64,000 nt of DNA from JAJDXO01 sp965213765. Its GTDB lineage: Bacteria; Pseudomonadota; Alphaproteobacteria; Rhodospirillales; UBA2165. Position numbers and translations under genes: made by a program. The notes beneath the pieces were generated by a model, which did not search any database, had not been told where the DNA came from, and worked only from the letters and a program-made list of their open reading frames with translations. This document shows, in pieces, positions 43,167 through 51,441 of the stretch. Location of the stretch: NCBI GenBank assembly GCA_965213765.1, contig OZ243926.1, forward strand, positions 620,001 to 684,000. Direction: 5' to 3'. Each line of letters opens with the position of its first letter. Positions within the stretch are counted from its first letter, which is position 1.

Positions 43167-45137
43167 TTAGGTAACCGCCGCGGCCTTCCGCCCGAATGCA
43201 AACTGGTGCCAGGCGATGTAGGCCAGGGCCACCGCCGTTGCCGGCCAGTGGATGCCCGGCCATGTCACCAAAACCAGGATCGCGAGGACGATGCGGAAGA
43301 CCGCTTCCCAAGCCGGCAACCGCCGTTGATCGAAAGTAATCACCGCGCTCGAGATCAGATAAATGAACACCATCACCCGGAACAGGACGGACACGAAATC
43401 GCCGATCGCGAAACTCTGACCCTCCGGGAAGACCACCGGCACGATCAGGATCACCGGGTAGTAGGCGAAGATGAACGGCACCGCGAATTTCACCAGACCG
43501 ACGCGGAGCGCCATCACGGCTGTCCGGATAGGCGGCGCATCGGCGATGGACGCGGCGGCGTAAGCCGCGACGGCGACCGGCGGCGTGATCGACGACGCGA
43601 CTGCGTAGTAGAGGACGAACAGGTGCGCGGCCAGTACCGTGAGACCCAGGTTCTGCATCGCCGGGCCCAGGATCAGCACGATGGTGATGTAGGCCGGCAG
43701 CGTCGGCATGCCCATCCCCAGCATCAGGGCGGCGGCGGCCGTGACCAACAGGGTGAGGAACAGGCTACCGCCGGCTACCGCGTCGATGAGGATGACGAAA
43801 TCCTTGGGCAGCCCGGTCGCGCCCAGGACCGCGACGACGATGCCGACGACGGCGATGGCCATCAACAGCCGGCCGAAGGTGAGCCCGGCCTGGGACAGGG
43901 CGTCGATGATGATGAGCGGCCGCTTGCGGACTTCGGGGTTGAAGAAGCTCAATGGAATGATGGCGAAGAACGCCGTCATGCCGGCGCCCGCGGGGGACAG
44001 ACCCTCCAACAGGGTGAAGACCACCACGGCGATCGGCACGACCACCATGACGAGGTTGATGTAGTCCTGCGAATTGACCTTGAGCTCCGGCCGGTCGAGG
44101 TCCTCGCCGCCAACCTCCACCCCCAGCCGGCGGGCCTCGAACACGACGCTGGTGAACAGGCTGGCGTAATAGGCCAATGCCGGCAGCAGGGCCGCGGCAA
44201 TAATGGTCAGGTAGCTGATCCCGGTGAAGTCGGCCATCACGAACGCCGCCGCGCCCATGATCGGCGGCATGATCTGCCCGGCGCTCGATGCGGTTGCTTC
44301 GACCCCGCCCGCGAAGGACGGCGAGAAGCCCCGCTGCTTGATCATCGGGATGGTGATGACGCCGGTCGCCACCACGTTCGTGACCGAGCCGCCCGACATG
44401 GTGCCGAACAGGCTCGACGCCAGGATGGCGGAATGGGCGGGGCCGCCGCGAAATCCCTTGGTGACATGAACCGCGAGCTTGATCAGCGAACGTCCGCCGC
44501 CGGTCCGCTCCAGCATGGTGCCCAGCATGATGAACGGGAACACCGTGAAGATGATGATCCCCATGATGGTGCCGAGAATACCGTCCCCCTGGTTGTACCA
44601 GAGGTCTTCCGAGGTTTCGGGCAGGTCAACCCGGGCGGTCTCGAAAATCCACGGCCAATACTCGCCGGTATAGAAGTAGACCAGGGCCAAGATGCCGATG
44701 ATCGACAGGGGCGCGCCCCAGATCTTCCAGCTCAGTGTGATGAAGACGCCCGCGGCGATCAGCGACACCGAAAATTGGAACATTCCGATGTCGATGAAGC
44801 CGCCCTCTTCCTCGGAAATCTGGAGGTCGTAATATTCCCAGAGAACCCACCAGGCGAGCAGCAACAGGGCGGCGTCGATGACGGTGCCCAGCCATTTGAA
44901 GTCCGGCCACCGCTCGGCAAAGGTGCTGGTGAAGGAACTGTTGGCCAGCACCAGGAAGACGGCGGCGCCGACGAAAATCGGGCGGAGGACGATGGCGGGA
45001 AACGGCCCGATGGGCGTGAACAGCCCATAGGTCGGCATGGAATTGAGAATTCCCGTTAAGGCGATGACCAGGGCGACGGCGAACGCCGCGATGCGGATCA
45101 AGAGCTGTCCTTGGCCTTGGGAAACCTGTGCGTTCAT
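43167..45137 (-). CDS. TRAP transporter permease, fused 4TM/12TM subunits
   Basis: This 656-residue integral membrane protein joins the small and large TRAP subunits, as is usual for TAXI-type systems. It has many hydrophobic helices. Conserved segments are GTMSGGSVTNVVATGVITIPMIKQRGFSP, GGVEATASSAGQIMPPIMGAAAF and LGMGMPTLPAYI. It works with the TAXI binding protein upstream for ion-driven uptake of carboxylates or similar solutes. ATG 45137 with gggggtattg upstream is preferred over an adjacent TTG. Confidence 0.93.
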   Translation of the reverse strand: MNAQVSQGQGQLLIRIAAFAVALVIALTGILNSMPTYGLFTPIGPFPAIVLRPIFVGAAVFLVLANSSFTSTFAERWPDFKWLGTVIDAALLLLAWWVLWEYYDLQISEEEGGFIDIGMFQFSVSLIAAGVFITLSWKIWGAPLSIIGILALVYFYTGEYWPWIFETARVDLPETSEDLWYNQGDGILGTIMGIIIFTVFPFIMLGTMLERTGGGRSLIKLAVHVTKGFRGGPAHSAILASSLFGTMSGGSVTNVVATGVITIPMIKQRGFSPSFAGGVEATASSAGQIMPPIMGAAAFVMADFTGISYLTIIAAALLPALAYYASLFTSVVFEARRLGVEVGGEDLDRPELKVNSQDYINLVMVVVPIAVVVFTLLEGLSPAGAGMTAFFAIIPLSFFNPEVRKRPLIIIDALSQAGLTFGRLLMAIAVVGIVVAVLGATGLPKDFVILIDAVAGGSLFLTLLVTAAAALMLGMGMPTLPAYITIVLILGPAMQNLGLTVLAAHLFVLYYAVASSITPPVAVAAYAAASIADAPPIRTAVMALRVGLVKFAVPFIFAYYPVILIVPVVFPEGQSFAIGDFVSVLFRVMVFIYLISSAVITFDQRRLPAWEAVFRIVLAILVLVTWPGIHWPATAVALAYIAWHQFAFGRKAAAVT

Positions 45138-45211
45138 CAATACCCCCGCTATCGCGCGTAGGAACCGGTCTGGCCGGTGTTTGGACGGCAGTTTGAAAGT
45201 ATGAGTATTTC

Positions 45212-45247
45212 GATCCCGGACGGGATGGCCGCGCCCTCACGCGGCCA
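45212..45247 (-). promoter_or_regulatory. Twin stem-loops between TAXI binding-protein and permease genes
   Basis: atcccg/cgggat (45212-45225) and tggccgcg/cgcggcca with a 6-nt loop (45226-45247) stand side by side in the 158-bp gap. There is no T-run. They are likely mRNA-stability or partial-attenuation hairpins that favour the binding protein. Confidence 0.5.
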
Positions 45248-45295
45248 CCCCGATATCCGAGTGCCTATACCGGCGTTGACCCCGGCTGGACCGGT

Positions 45296-46318
45296 CTAGC
45301 CGCCGGCCATCACGTTGGCCGGGATTTTCTTACCCTGTTCCTTGTAGTACCGGACGGCACCCGGATGAAGCGGGATATTGCCCCCGGAAAAGGGATCTTC
45401 CAGGGTTATATCGCGCAGCGTGACCGCGCTTTTCTTCATCGCCTGGAGGTTGTCGAAGAGCGTCTTCGTGATCTTGTAGACCATCTCGTCGCTCATATCC
45501 TTGCGCACCGCCAGTTGATGGCGGAAACCGTCAACGAGAACGTCCTGGTCGTTGTTGGATTGGTTATTGTAGGTTCCGGCGGGAATCGTCAAAAACACGC
45601 GATCATCCCCGGCCATGAACTTATCCATCCCGGGTGCATTCCGGTTGACGGCGAGGAGACGGAACTTCCGCTTGGCGCCGAGTTGGTCGATGGATGCCGC
45701 GCCGATACCGGCCGGACGGACGAAAACATCCAGCTTACCGTCGGCCATGGCCTGAATGCCCGCATTCCACGGCATCCGGATTTCCTTGTAGTCCTTCTTG
45801 TTCACCAGGCCGGAGTTCAGCTTGATCGACTGAATGGCGACCGGGGAGGCGCCGCCGCGCGGCGGTCCGACGAAGATACGCTTGCCTTTGAGATCGGCCC
45901 AGGTCTTGATGCCGGAATCTTCCCAGACAATGTAGTGGCGGACGCCTGAACCATAGGCAAGGATCAGCCGGATGTTGTTGATCGCCTTCTTGGCGGTCTC
46001 CGGATTGGCCTTGTAGAAACGGGTTCCCTTGTGCATCCAGGGCACCATGACCGGGGGCACCACCGATACGTCGATTTTGCCCTGGCCGAGTTTAATGGCC
46101 GACTTGGTCAGCGTTTGGCCCTCGTTGACCTGCAAATTGATATCGGCCTTCTTCTGCAGGGTCGTCGACAGAACGATCATGAAGGTGTGGTTCACGGAGC
46201 CGACGCCGCCCGTGTCACCCTTCAGGATTCCTTGTGCCGAAACAGACGACGCGCCAAGCGCCATCACGCCGGCCGCGAGGCCGGCAGTAAGCGTAGTCTT
46301 AAGCGTTCTGGACATCAT
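45296..46318 (-). CDS. TAXI family TRAP transporter solute-binding subunit
   Basis: This 340-residue periplasmic receptor has a signal peptide (MMSRTLKTTLTAGLAAGVMA, cleavage after VSAQ). TAXI family segments include VNHTFMIVLSTTLQKKADINLQVNEGQTLTKSAIKLGQGKIDVSVVPP, AYGSGVRHYIVWEDSGIKTWADLKGKRIFVGPP and GNIPLHPGAVRYYKEQG at the end. ATG 46318 has a gggagaac ribosome-binding site. It is the first gene of a four-gene operon with TRAP permease, CMD protein and GMC oxidoreductase. Confidence 0.92.
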   Translation of the reverse strand: MMSRTLKTTLTAGLAAGVMALGASSVSAQGILKGDTGGVGSVNHTFMIVLSTTLQKKADINLQVNEGQTLTKSAIKLGQGKIDVSVVPPVMVPWMHKGTRFYKANPETAKKAINNIRLILAYGSGVRHYIVWEDSGIKTWADLKGKRIFVGPPRGGASPVAIQSIKLNSGLVNKKDYKEIRMPWNAGIQAMADGKLDVFVRPAGIGAASIDQLGAKRKFRLLAVNRNAPGMDKFMAGDDRVFLTIPAGTYNNQSNNDQDVLVDGFRHQLAVRKDMSDEMVYKITKTLFDNLQAMKKSAVTLRDITLEDPFSGGNIPLHPGAVRYYKEQGKKIPANVMAGG

Positions 46319-46567
46319 AAGTTCTCCCATCGTTAAATCCGTGAAGCCTGAATTGCCCGAATTGTTCAATTCTTCATTTTGTGGAATTTAATATGGCCCA
46401 GGCCATATGCCTTGTACATTCACTTCCTCATCATGGATCAACGCCGAACCCCGGCAAAGCTCCCATGTCATTTCGTCCGCCATCCGAACGCCGTACCAAT
46501 CGGCCGCCCCGCCCTCGCCGCGCCGCCCATGGTTCGCCGTCCAACCGCTCCGGTTGGAAGCCGGCGG

Positions 46568-47230
46568 TCAGTTCGCCAACTTGTTCAGTTCCTGTTCGAA
46601 CTCGTCGACGTTGAAATAGAGCGGCCCCATGCCGCCCCGATAGGCGATCTTGCCATCGCCGCCGATGATATACAGCCGGTCGGGCCAGGACTGATACTTG
46701 TGCTCGGCGTCGTTATCCATGCCGTCGAGCAGCATGGGAAACGAGAAATTGTAGCGCAGCATGCAGGTTGCGGCGATTTCCGCCCGTTCGTCCGCGGTCT
46801 CCGGTTGTTCGAAGATCACGTTTTCATCGAGATTGCGGATCACCTGGTCCTCGCCCTCGGCGTGGGCTTCGCGGATATAGACGCCGAAAAACTTGACCCT
46901 GCCGCCGAACGATTTGGCCAGCTCGTCGAGGCGCACGGCCCCGTCCCGGAAAGGCGGTCAAGTATAGGAGCCGAAGATAAGCCCGATCGGCGAGCCGAAC
47001 TGGGACGACAGCCGCATCATCCCGCCGGTCCGCTTTCCCTTGCCGTCGAGGATCTCGGCCTCGAAATCAGGTGCGTCCCCGCCGACCTCCGGCGCGAATT
47101 CCTCGTCCCGGGTCACCCGGCCCTCGATGAGGGTCCGAAGCTCGTCCCGGGTCATGCCCCGCGTATCCAGCCAGTCCTGTTTGGCGTTCCGAACCAGCGT
47201 TTCGAATTTTTCCGGCAGCTCAACCGACAT
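46568..47230 (-). CDS. Iodothyronine deiodinase-like selenoprotein (Sec at in-frame TGA 46958-46960)
   Basis: One minus-strand frame of 221 codons runs from ATG 47230 to the stop at 46568 with a single internal TGA at codon 91. The context is LIFGSYT-[TGA]-PPFRDGAVRLDELA, which matches the deiodinase active site FGSCT-Sec-PPF, and the later FFGVYIREAHAEGE matches the deiodinase VYI-EAH motif. The TGA is therefore almost certainly selenocysteine. The thioredoxin-fold enzyme probably acts as a thiol peroxidase or reductase; bacterial substrates are unknown. There is no signal peptide. It is divergent from a LysR-type gene 112 bases away. Confidence 0.9.
46928..46957 (-). promoter_or_regulatory. 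Candidate bacterial SECIS element after the deiodinase-like TGA
   Basis: On the minus strand 15 nt separate the TGA from a hairpin GGGGC-CGTGC-GCCTC (46942-46928; one G-U pair). The 5-nt loop contains GU and starts 21 nt after the TGA, close to the spacing in the E. coli fdhF element. Judged by eye; protein binding is inferred. Confidence 0.55.
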
Positions 47231-47304
47231 GGCCTGTCCCTTCTCAAGTAAACGTCGATGTCCTTGCTGAGATAAATATATTCTGAACGGATTTGGCTTC
47301 CTAA

Positions 47305-47321
47305 TTGCTTTTTCTAAGCAA
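47305..47321. promoter_or_regulatory. Palindrome in the LysR/selenoprotein divergent promoter region
   Basis: ttgctt and aagcaa form perfect 6-bp arms around 5 nt, in the 112-bp region between the divergent starts. LysR-type regulators usually bind such dyads next to their own promoters, so this is the best operator candidate for the adjacent regulator. Confidence 0.45.
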
Positions 47322-47342
47322 CGACATTAGATTTTCTTGAAT

Positions 47343-48266
47343 ATGGCCGGCGAAACCCAACTCCCTCCCCTTAATGCCCTTCGCGCCTTCGGCGCGGTGG
47401 GACGGCACCTGAGCTTTGCCGAGGCCGCCGGGGAACTGCACGTCACCCCGGCAGCCGTCAGCCAGCAGATTAAGAATCTCGAAGCTCATCTCGGCGTGCG
47501 ATTGTTCAGCCGCGACGGCCGCCGCACCGAACTGACCGAGGCGGGCCGGCAATTGCTGCCTGGGATCGAGGACGGGTTCCGGGAACTGGAAGGCGCCGTG
47601 CGGGCCTGCCGGAAACCGCAGCACAGCGATTACATATCCTGCAGCACGGTCGGCGGTTTCGCATCCCGTTGGCTGGTCCCGCGTCTCCCCCGATGGATGG
47701 CGGCGAGCCCCGATATCGACATCAGAATTTCAACCTCCCGCGAATTGATAGGGCTTGAGCTGCAAGGCATCGACCTGGCCATCCGGCTGACAACCGGGGA
47801 GGAGCCCGGATTCCACACCGAATTCCTGGTGCGGGAGCAGGTGGTGCCGTTGTGCAGCCCAAGGCTCCTCGGCGCCGACCCGCCGCTGAAGGATCCGGGC
47901 GATCTGCGCCACCACCAACTGATTCATTTCACCCCGGCTACCGGCCGGCTCAATACCCGTTGGGCGGACTGGCTGGAGATTGCCGGTGTGAACAATGTCG
48001 ATCTGAACAGGGGTATTTTCCTGAACGACGGTACGGCGGCGTTGAGCGCGGCGATCGCCGGACAGGGCGTCGTCCTCGCCCCAAGGGTCATCGCCGGTCA
48101 GGAACTTGAGATGTCGACACTGGTCATCCCCTTCGACATCGAGCTGCCGACCGAATTGGCGTGGTACATCATCCTGCCGGAATCGAATTTGGCGCGTCCC
48201 GAAATCAGGGCCTTCATGAATTGGCTGTTGGAAGAATCGCGGGAGCCGATCCAGCCGCGGGACTAG
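47343..48266 (+). CDS. LysR family transcriptional regulator, GcvA-like
   Basis: This 307-residue regulator has an N-terminal winged helix-turn-helix (LPPLNALRAFGAVGRHLSFAEAAGELHVTPAAVSQQIKNLE, about residues 7-47) and a C-terminal type 2 periplasmic-binding-like effector domain (ISTSRELIGLELQGIDLAIRLTTGE ... AALSAAIAGQGVVLAPRVIAGQEL). The pattern PAAVSQQIKNLEAHLGVRLF is that of the GcvA/AmpR group. It is divergent from the deiodinase-like selenoprotein gene and may control it. ATG 47343 is preferred over TTG 47337. The stop TAG lies at the left edge of repeat element D. Confidence 0.93.
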   Translation: MAGETQLPPLNALRAFGAVGRHLSFAEAAGELHVTPAAVSQQIKNLEAHLGVRLFSRDGRRTELTEAGRQLLPGIEDGFRELEGAVRACRKPQHSDYISCSTVGGFASRWLVPRLPRWMAASPDIDIRISTSRELIGLELQGIDLAIRLTTGEEPGFHTEFLVREQVVPLCSPRLLGADPPLKDPGDLRHHQLIHFTPATGRLNTRWADWLEIAGVNNVDLNRGIFLNDGTAALSAAIAGQGVVLAPRVIAGQELEMSTLVIPFDIELPTELAWYIILPESNLARPEIRAFMNWLLEESREPIQPRD

Positions 48267-48596
48267 GGTCCGGACCCGATTGAGCCGCCCTACGAGTATT
48301 GCGGCGATGAAGACGGTCGCCGGGTGAGGGGGAATTTCCAAATCACCCTCACCCCGGCCCTCTCCCTCAGAGAGGGAGAGGGAGTAGCCGCCGTTGCCGC
48401 ATCGCGTCCCCTCGCCCCGTTGAGGGAAGAGAGGGATTGGTCTTTACTTTTTGCACCCTCGCCCCCTTCTTCAGGGGGAGAGGGATTGATCTTTCTTTTT
48501 GCACCCTCGCCCCTTCTTCAGGGGGAGAGGGATGCGGAGGCTTGGCGGGCGGAAGCCCGGCCTAGCCGAAGCTGGATGAGGGGGGGCAGATGACTT

Positions 48597-49673
48597 CTAA
48601 TCAGCCTGCCAGTCAGCAGCCAAGAGACTGAGCGCCTCGGGTGTCCCTTTACAATCCAAGACCGGGTAGGAAGCAATCATACGGTCGAGATTCATGTATG
48701 CGGTCGGAGATTCCGGAAACGAACCGTCGGTCTCTCGGATATAAACGCCGTAGCGAATGCCATCCGTTACGACTAGCCGGTTGCACTTCTCGCGTCCAGG
48801 CTTATGTGCGTATTCTGCACCCTGCGTATTGGCCGATAGACAAGATCGTCCGAGTTTCTTGACCTCGACGACCACAGCCAAGTTCTTATCATCGCGTGGG
48901 AGTCTGTCGAATAGCGCGATGTCGATGTTTTGCCATTCAACAGCCATCCGCTGGGGAGTCCATCCCAATGTCCGCAGCAACGGCACGGCCAGATACGCTA
49001 CTGCTTCGGATTCCGATGGTTTGCTACCGCTACGCTCGTACCATGAGACGATTTGTTTGAGGCTGAGCATGCTCTCCGTTAGTTCATTAATCGCTCCAGC
49101 GGCCGTTCCCTGATCGAATAGATGTCCAGCGAGATCGGGTACTTCGATATTCTGAATGAATTCACCGGAGTCGCATGACAGTGGAAGTTCTGGCAAGTCC
49201 GTATTGTGTTCCGGAATTGTTAATAGCCACTCGAACACGGGTCCTGACCGCTTCAACTTCTGAATCGTGTCACCGAATTTCAACGCTTGAGTTGCGAACT
49301 GCTTGGGCCTGCCGCTCGGGGCTATCCAGTTCCACCTAACGCGACGGACAAGCTGAAGGTCCCACCCGTCAATATCCCCGAAGTCGTCATACCATTCGAC
49401 GGGTCCATCTACCCTGCCCACGCCGTAGATATTACTAGTACCCAACCTGAGGACAACGATGTCACCATCGTTAATGTCCTCGTGGTACTTACGGATCAAG
49501 CCGATCTTTTTCTCTGTCCATCCATCGTCGCGAAGACGAACCGCACAATCAGGCCACGGTCCTTTATCGCCTGGGCCGAAGAGTACGACCCCCCAACGCA
49601 GGCATAGCTCCGCGTAGGATCGATTAGTGTCCCCAGCCGCAATCTGCCAAACTTCCTCATTACCGATGTCCAT
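48597..49673 (-). CDS. Putative nuclease-like protein with PUA/EVE-like N-terminus
   Basis: This is a 358-residue protein with no firm family assignment. The N-terminal part (VWQIAAGDTNRSYAELCLRWGVVLFGPGDKGPW, then DINDGDIVVLRLGTSNIYGVGRVDG) resembles small nucleic-acid-binding beta-barrel domains that sense modified bases. The C-terminal part has NIDIALFDRLPRDDKNLAVVVEVKK, which fits the D...E-x-K core of PD-(D/E)xK nucleases and of type I restriction subunit N-terminal domains. It is AT-richer than its neighbours. The combination suggests defence or DNA processing; this is inference. Confidence 0.5.
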   Translation of the reverse strand: MDIGNEEVWQIAAGDTNRSYAELCLRWGVVLFGPGDKGPWPDCAVRLRDDGWTEKKIGLIRKYHEDINDGDIVVLRLGTSNIYGVGRVDGPVEWYDDFGDIDGWDLQLVRRVRWNWIAPSGRPKQFATQALKFGDTIQKLKRSGPVFEWLLTIPEHNTDLPELPLSCDSGEFIQNIEVPDLAGHLFDQGTAAGAINELTESMLSLKQIVSWYERSGSKPSESEAVAYLAVPLLRTLGWTPQRMAVEWQNIDIALFDRLPRDDKNLAVVVEVKKLGRSCLSANTQGAEYAHKPGREKCNRLVVTDGIRYGVYIRETDGSFPESPTAYMNLDRMIASYPVLDCKGTPEALSLLAADWQAD

Positions 49674-49739
49674 CGAACGTCTCCCTGCCCGCCACACTCC
49701 AACGCCGCAAGGTGATAAATTCCCGCGGCGAGACGCGCC

Positions 49740-50552
49740 CTACGATCCGCCTTGGCCAAACTGAAGAATTCCGACGAACAGGCTGGCGATGGTAGCCAGC
49801 GCTACCGTAACTGTTAACCAGGGGTGGTCTTTTAGACACTCCACCATGGCCCGAGGTGTCCCGCCATGAACTTGCCGCCAGCTTGCTTTGGTTTTGATTG
49901 TTCCATCGAAGGCGCGTGTAGCGATGTTTGCGAATACATCCACTTTTCGCAATGTCGATTGATGTAATCCTACATAGTTCTGTTCGTCGAAGGCCGCGGC
50001 CTCCTGTGCACCATTAAGTGCATCCCGGGCGGTAATTTGGTTTATCTCCATGATCGACATTAGGCGACCGTGATCACCATGCGGCGCATACCCTGGCCCG
50101 TAGATATCGATCAGTGTGCTCGCTAGGTCCAGCTTTGAGCCATCGTGGATTGTTACCGGTTCTCCGCCCAATACTTGGTGCCGATGTTCTATCGCGGGAA
50201 ACCCGTAGTTTGCATCGCGCATGTTCCAGTGCATCCATGTTTGGCTACTGTTTTGGCGGACAAACTCAAAAAATTCGTCGAGCATCACCCGCTCTAGATC
50301 ATCGTAGTGGCCCTCGATCTCTTCCATCGGAATTGCCCTTCGCTCGGCAACCATGTGAATTGAGAACGAGTGAGTTTGTGCCGTTTCCAGGTTTCTAACC
50401 GCTATGGAAGTAATTCTGGGGGATGAGCCATCAGGTCGGTCGTAGAAGCTCTCACAAGAATAATGGATGACCAGTGTAGTAGCGGGGTGCTCGAACGCCT
50501 TTGCAAGGTTCTGGCGGGCCGTCTTTTGGCGTTTCAATCGATTTAGGGACAT
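49740..50552 (-). CDS. Hypothetical protein with C-terminal membrane helix
   Basis: This is a 270-residue protein of unknown family. It begins with a basic segment (MSLNRLKRQKTARQNLAKAF), continues with a soluble domain (TLVIHYSCESFYDRPDGSS ... WMHWNMRDANYGFPAIEHRHQ) and ends in one membrane helix (PWLTVTVALATIASLFVGIL). It lies 66 bases upstream of the nuclease-like gene on the same strand, so the two are probably an operon. The C-terminal anchor is seen in some effector proteins of defence pairs, but there is no direct evidence of that role here. Confidence 0.55.
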   Translation of the reverse strand: MSLNRLKRQKTARQNLAKAFEHPATTLVIHYSCESFYDRPDGSSPRITSIAVRNLETAQTHSFSIHMVAERRAIPMEEIEGHYDDLERVMLDEFFEFVRQNSSQTWMHWNMRDANYGFPAIEHRHQVLGGEPVTIHDGSKLDLASTLIDIYGPGYAPHGDHGRLMSIMEINQITARDALNGAQEAAAFDEQNYVGLHQSTLRKVDVFANIATRAFDGTIKTKASWRQVHGGTPRAMVECLKDHPWLTVTVALATIASLFVGILQFGQGGS

Positions 50553-50704
50553 AGTAATTCGGAACGACTGCTAGTCGTCTTTCTCCACCATTCGTCGGCG
50601 TCGCCCAGCCAAAACAGGAAACGGGCCATCCAAGCCTCCTTTTAGCTTCGGAAAGCTTGAACCGCAAATCCGCAAAAACGGGAATCCCCAATCGGGTACG
50701 GACC

Positions 50705-51337
50705 CTAGTACGTGTATTTGACCGAACAGCCATAGGGCCGCGTCGACGGGTTGGAGACAGCCCTGCCGGCCTTCATTTCCGACAATGCGAGACGGACATA
50801 GTTCTTTGTATCCGCCTCGATTTTGCCCCACGACGTCGGATTGTCGTCGATGCCGCCCTTGTAGACGAGAGCGCCGTCGGCATTGACGATATACATGTGC
50901 GGCGTGGTTCGCGCGGCATAGAGGCGGCCGATCTTGCCGGCGGAGTCGAGAATGACCTTGGCCGGCGCGGCCTTGCGCGACACGGTCAACTCATCGGCCC
51001 GTTTTCCGGAAACGTGCCCCTGGGCGCCCGGGGCGGACGATATGATCGACAGCCAGACGATGTCCGACGCCGCAACCTCCTTTTGCAGCTTCTGCATGTT
51101 GCCGGTGCCGTAATGGCGGCGCACATAAGGGCAATCGTGATTGGTCCACTCCAGTACGACCGTTTTGCCCTTGTAGTCTTGCAGTGAAACCTTTTGGCCG
51201 CCGGAATCGAGACCGGTAAACGCGGGGGCGGGCTCGCCGATTTTCGGGCTTGCGGACGCGGCGCCGGCCAGAGCGACGGCGGCGATGACGACCGCTGCCG
51301 GCAAAATCGCGCTTCTTGCCTTGGTCAATTTCATCAT
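50705..51337 (-). CDS. Secreted redoxin domain protein (thioredoxin fold)
   Basis: This 210-residue exported protein has a signal peptide (MMKLTKARSAILPAAVVIAAVALAG) and a peroxiredoxin/TlpA-like domain beginning KIGEPAPAFTGLDSGGQKVSLQDYKGKTVVLEWTNHDCPYVRRHY. The single cysteine in NHDCPYV is the family redox residue. TTPHMYIVNADGALVYKGGIDDNP and the tail STRPYGCSVKY are also typical. ATG 51337 follows aggaggaatcacg. It lies downstream of the DsbD-like gene on the same strand, so both may serve periplasmic thiol redox chemistry. The stop coincides with the edge of element D. Confidence 0.88.
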   Translation of the reverse strand: MMKLTKARSAILPAAVVIAAVALAGAASASPKIGEPAPAFTGLDSGGQKVSLQDYKGKTVVLEWTNHDCPYVRRHYGTGNMQKLQKEVAASDIVWLSIISSAPGAQGHVSGKRADELTVSRKAAPAKVILDSAGKIGRLYAARTTPHMYIVNADGALVYKGGIDDNPTSWGKIEADTKNYVRLALSEMKAGRAVSNPSTRPYGCSVKYTY

Positions 51338-51378
51338 CGTGATTCCTCCTAATGCAAAAAATAATCTCAAAAGCACGC

Positions 51379-51433
51379 CTATAAATCCCCTATGGATTCC
51401 CTATAGATCCCCTATGGATTCCCTACAAATCCA
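51379..51433. repeat. 22-bp tandem repeat, two and a half units
   Basis: Units ctataaatcccctatggattcc and ctatagatcccctatggattcc are followed by a partial third unit. They lie between the DsbD-like and redoxin genes, and may be a leader-region slippage repeat. Confidence 0.75.
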
Positions 51434-51441
51434 TTGTCCGT

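Larger units (their letters stand above)
48267..50704. mobile_element. TIR-bounded element D carrying two genes
   Basis: Short-type end ggtccggacccgattgagcc at 48267 and long-type end ccccaatcgggtacggacc ending at 50704 enclose 2438 bp. Both outer flanks are CTAG, and both CTAGs contain the stop codon of the neighbouring convergent genes (LysR gene on the left, redoxin gene on the right). 48270-48590 holds the usual palindromic and tandem repeats. Two AT-richer genes follow, then cgcaaaaacgggaatcccc, the typical inner part of the long end. This reads as a repeat element that gained cargo genes. Confidence 0.6.
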
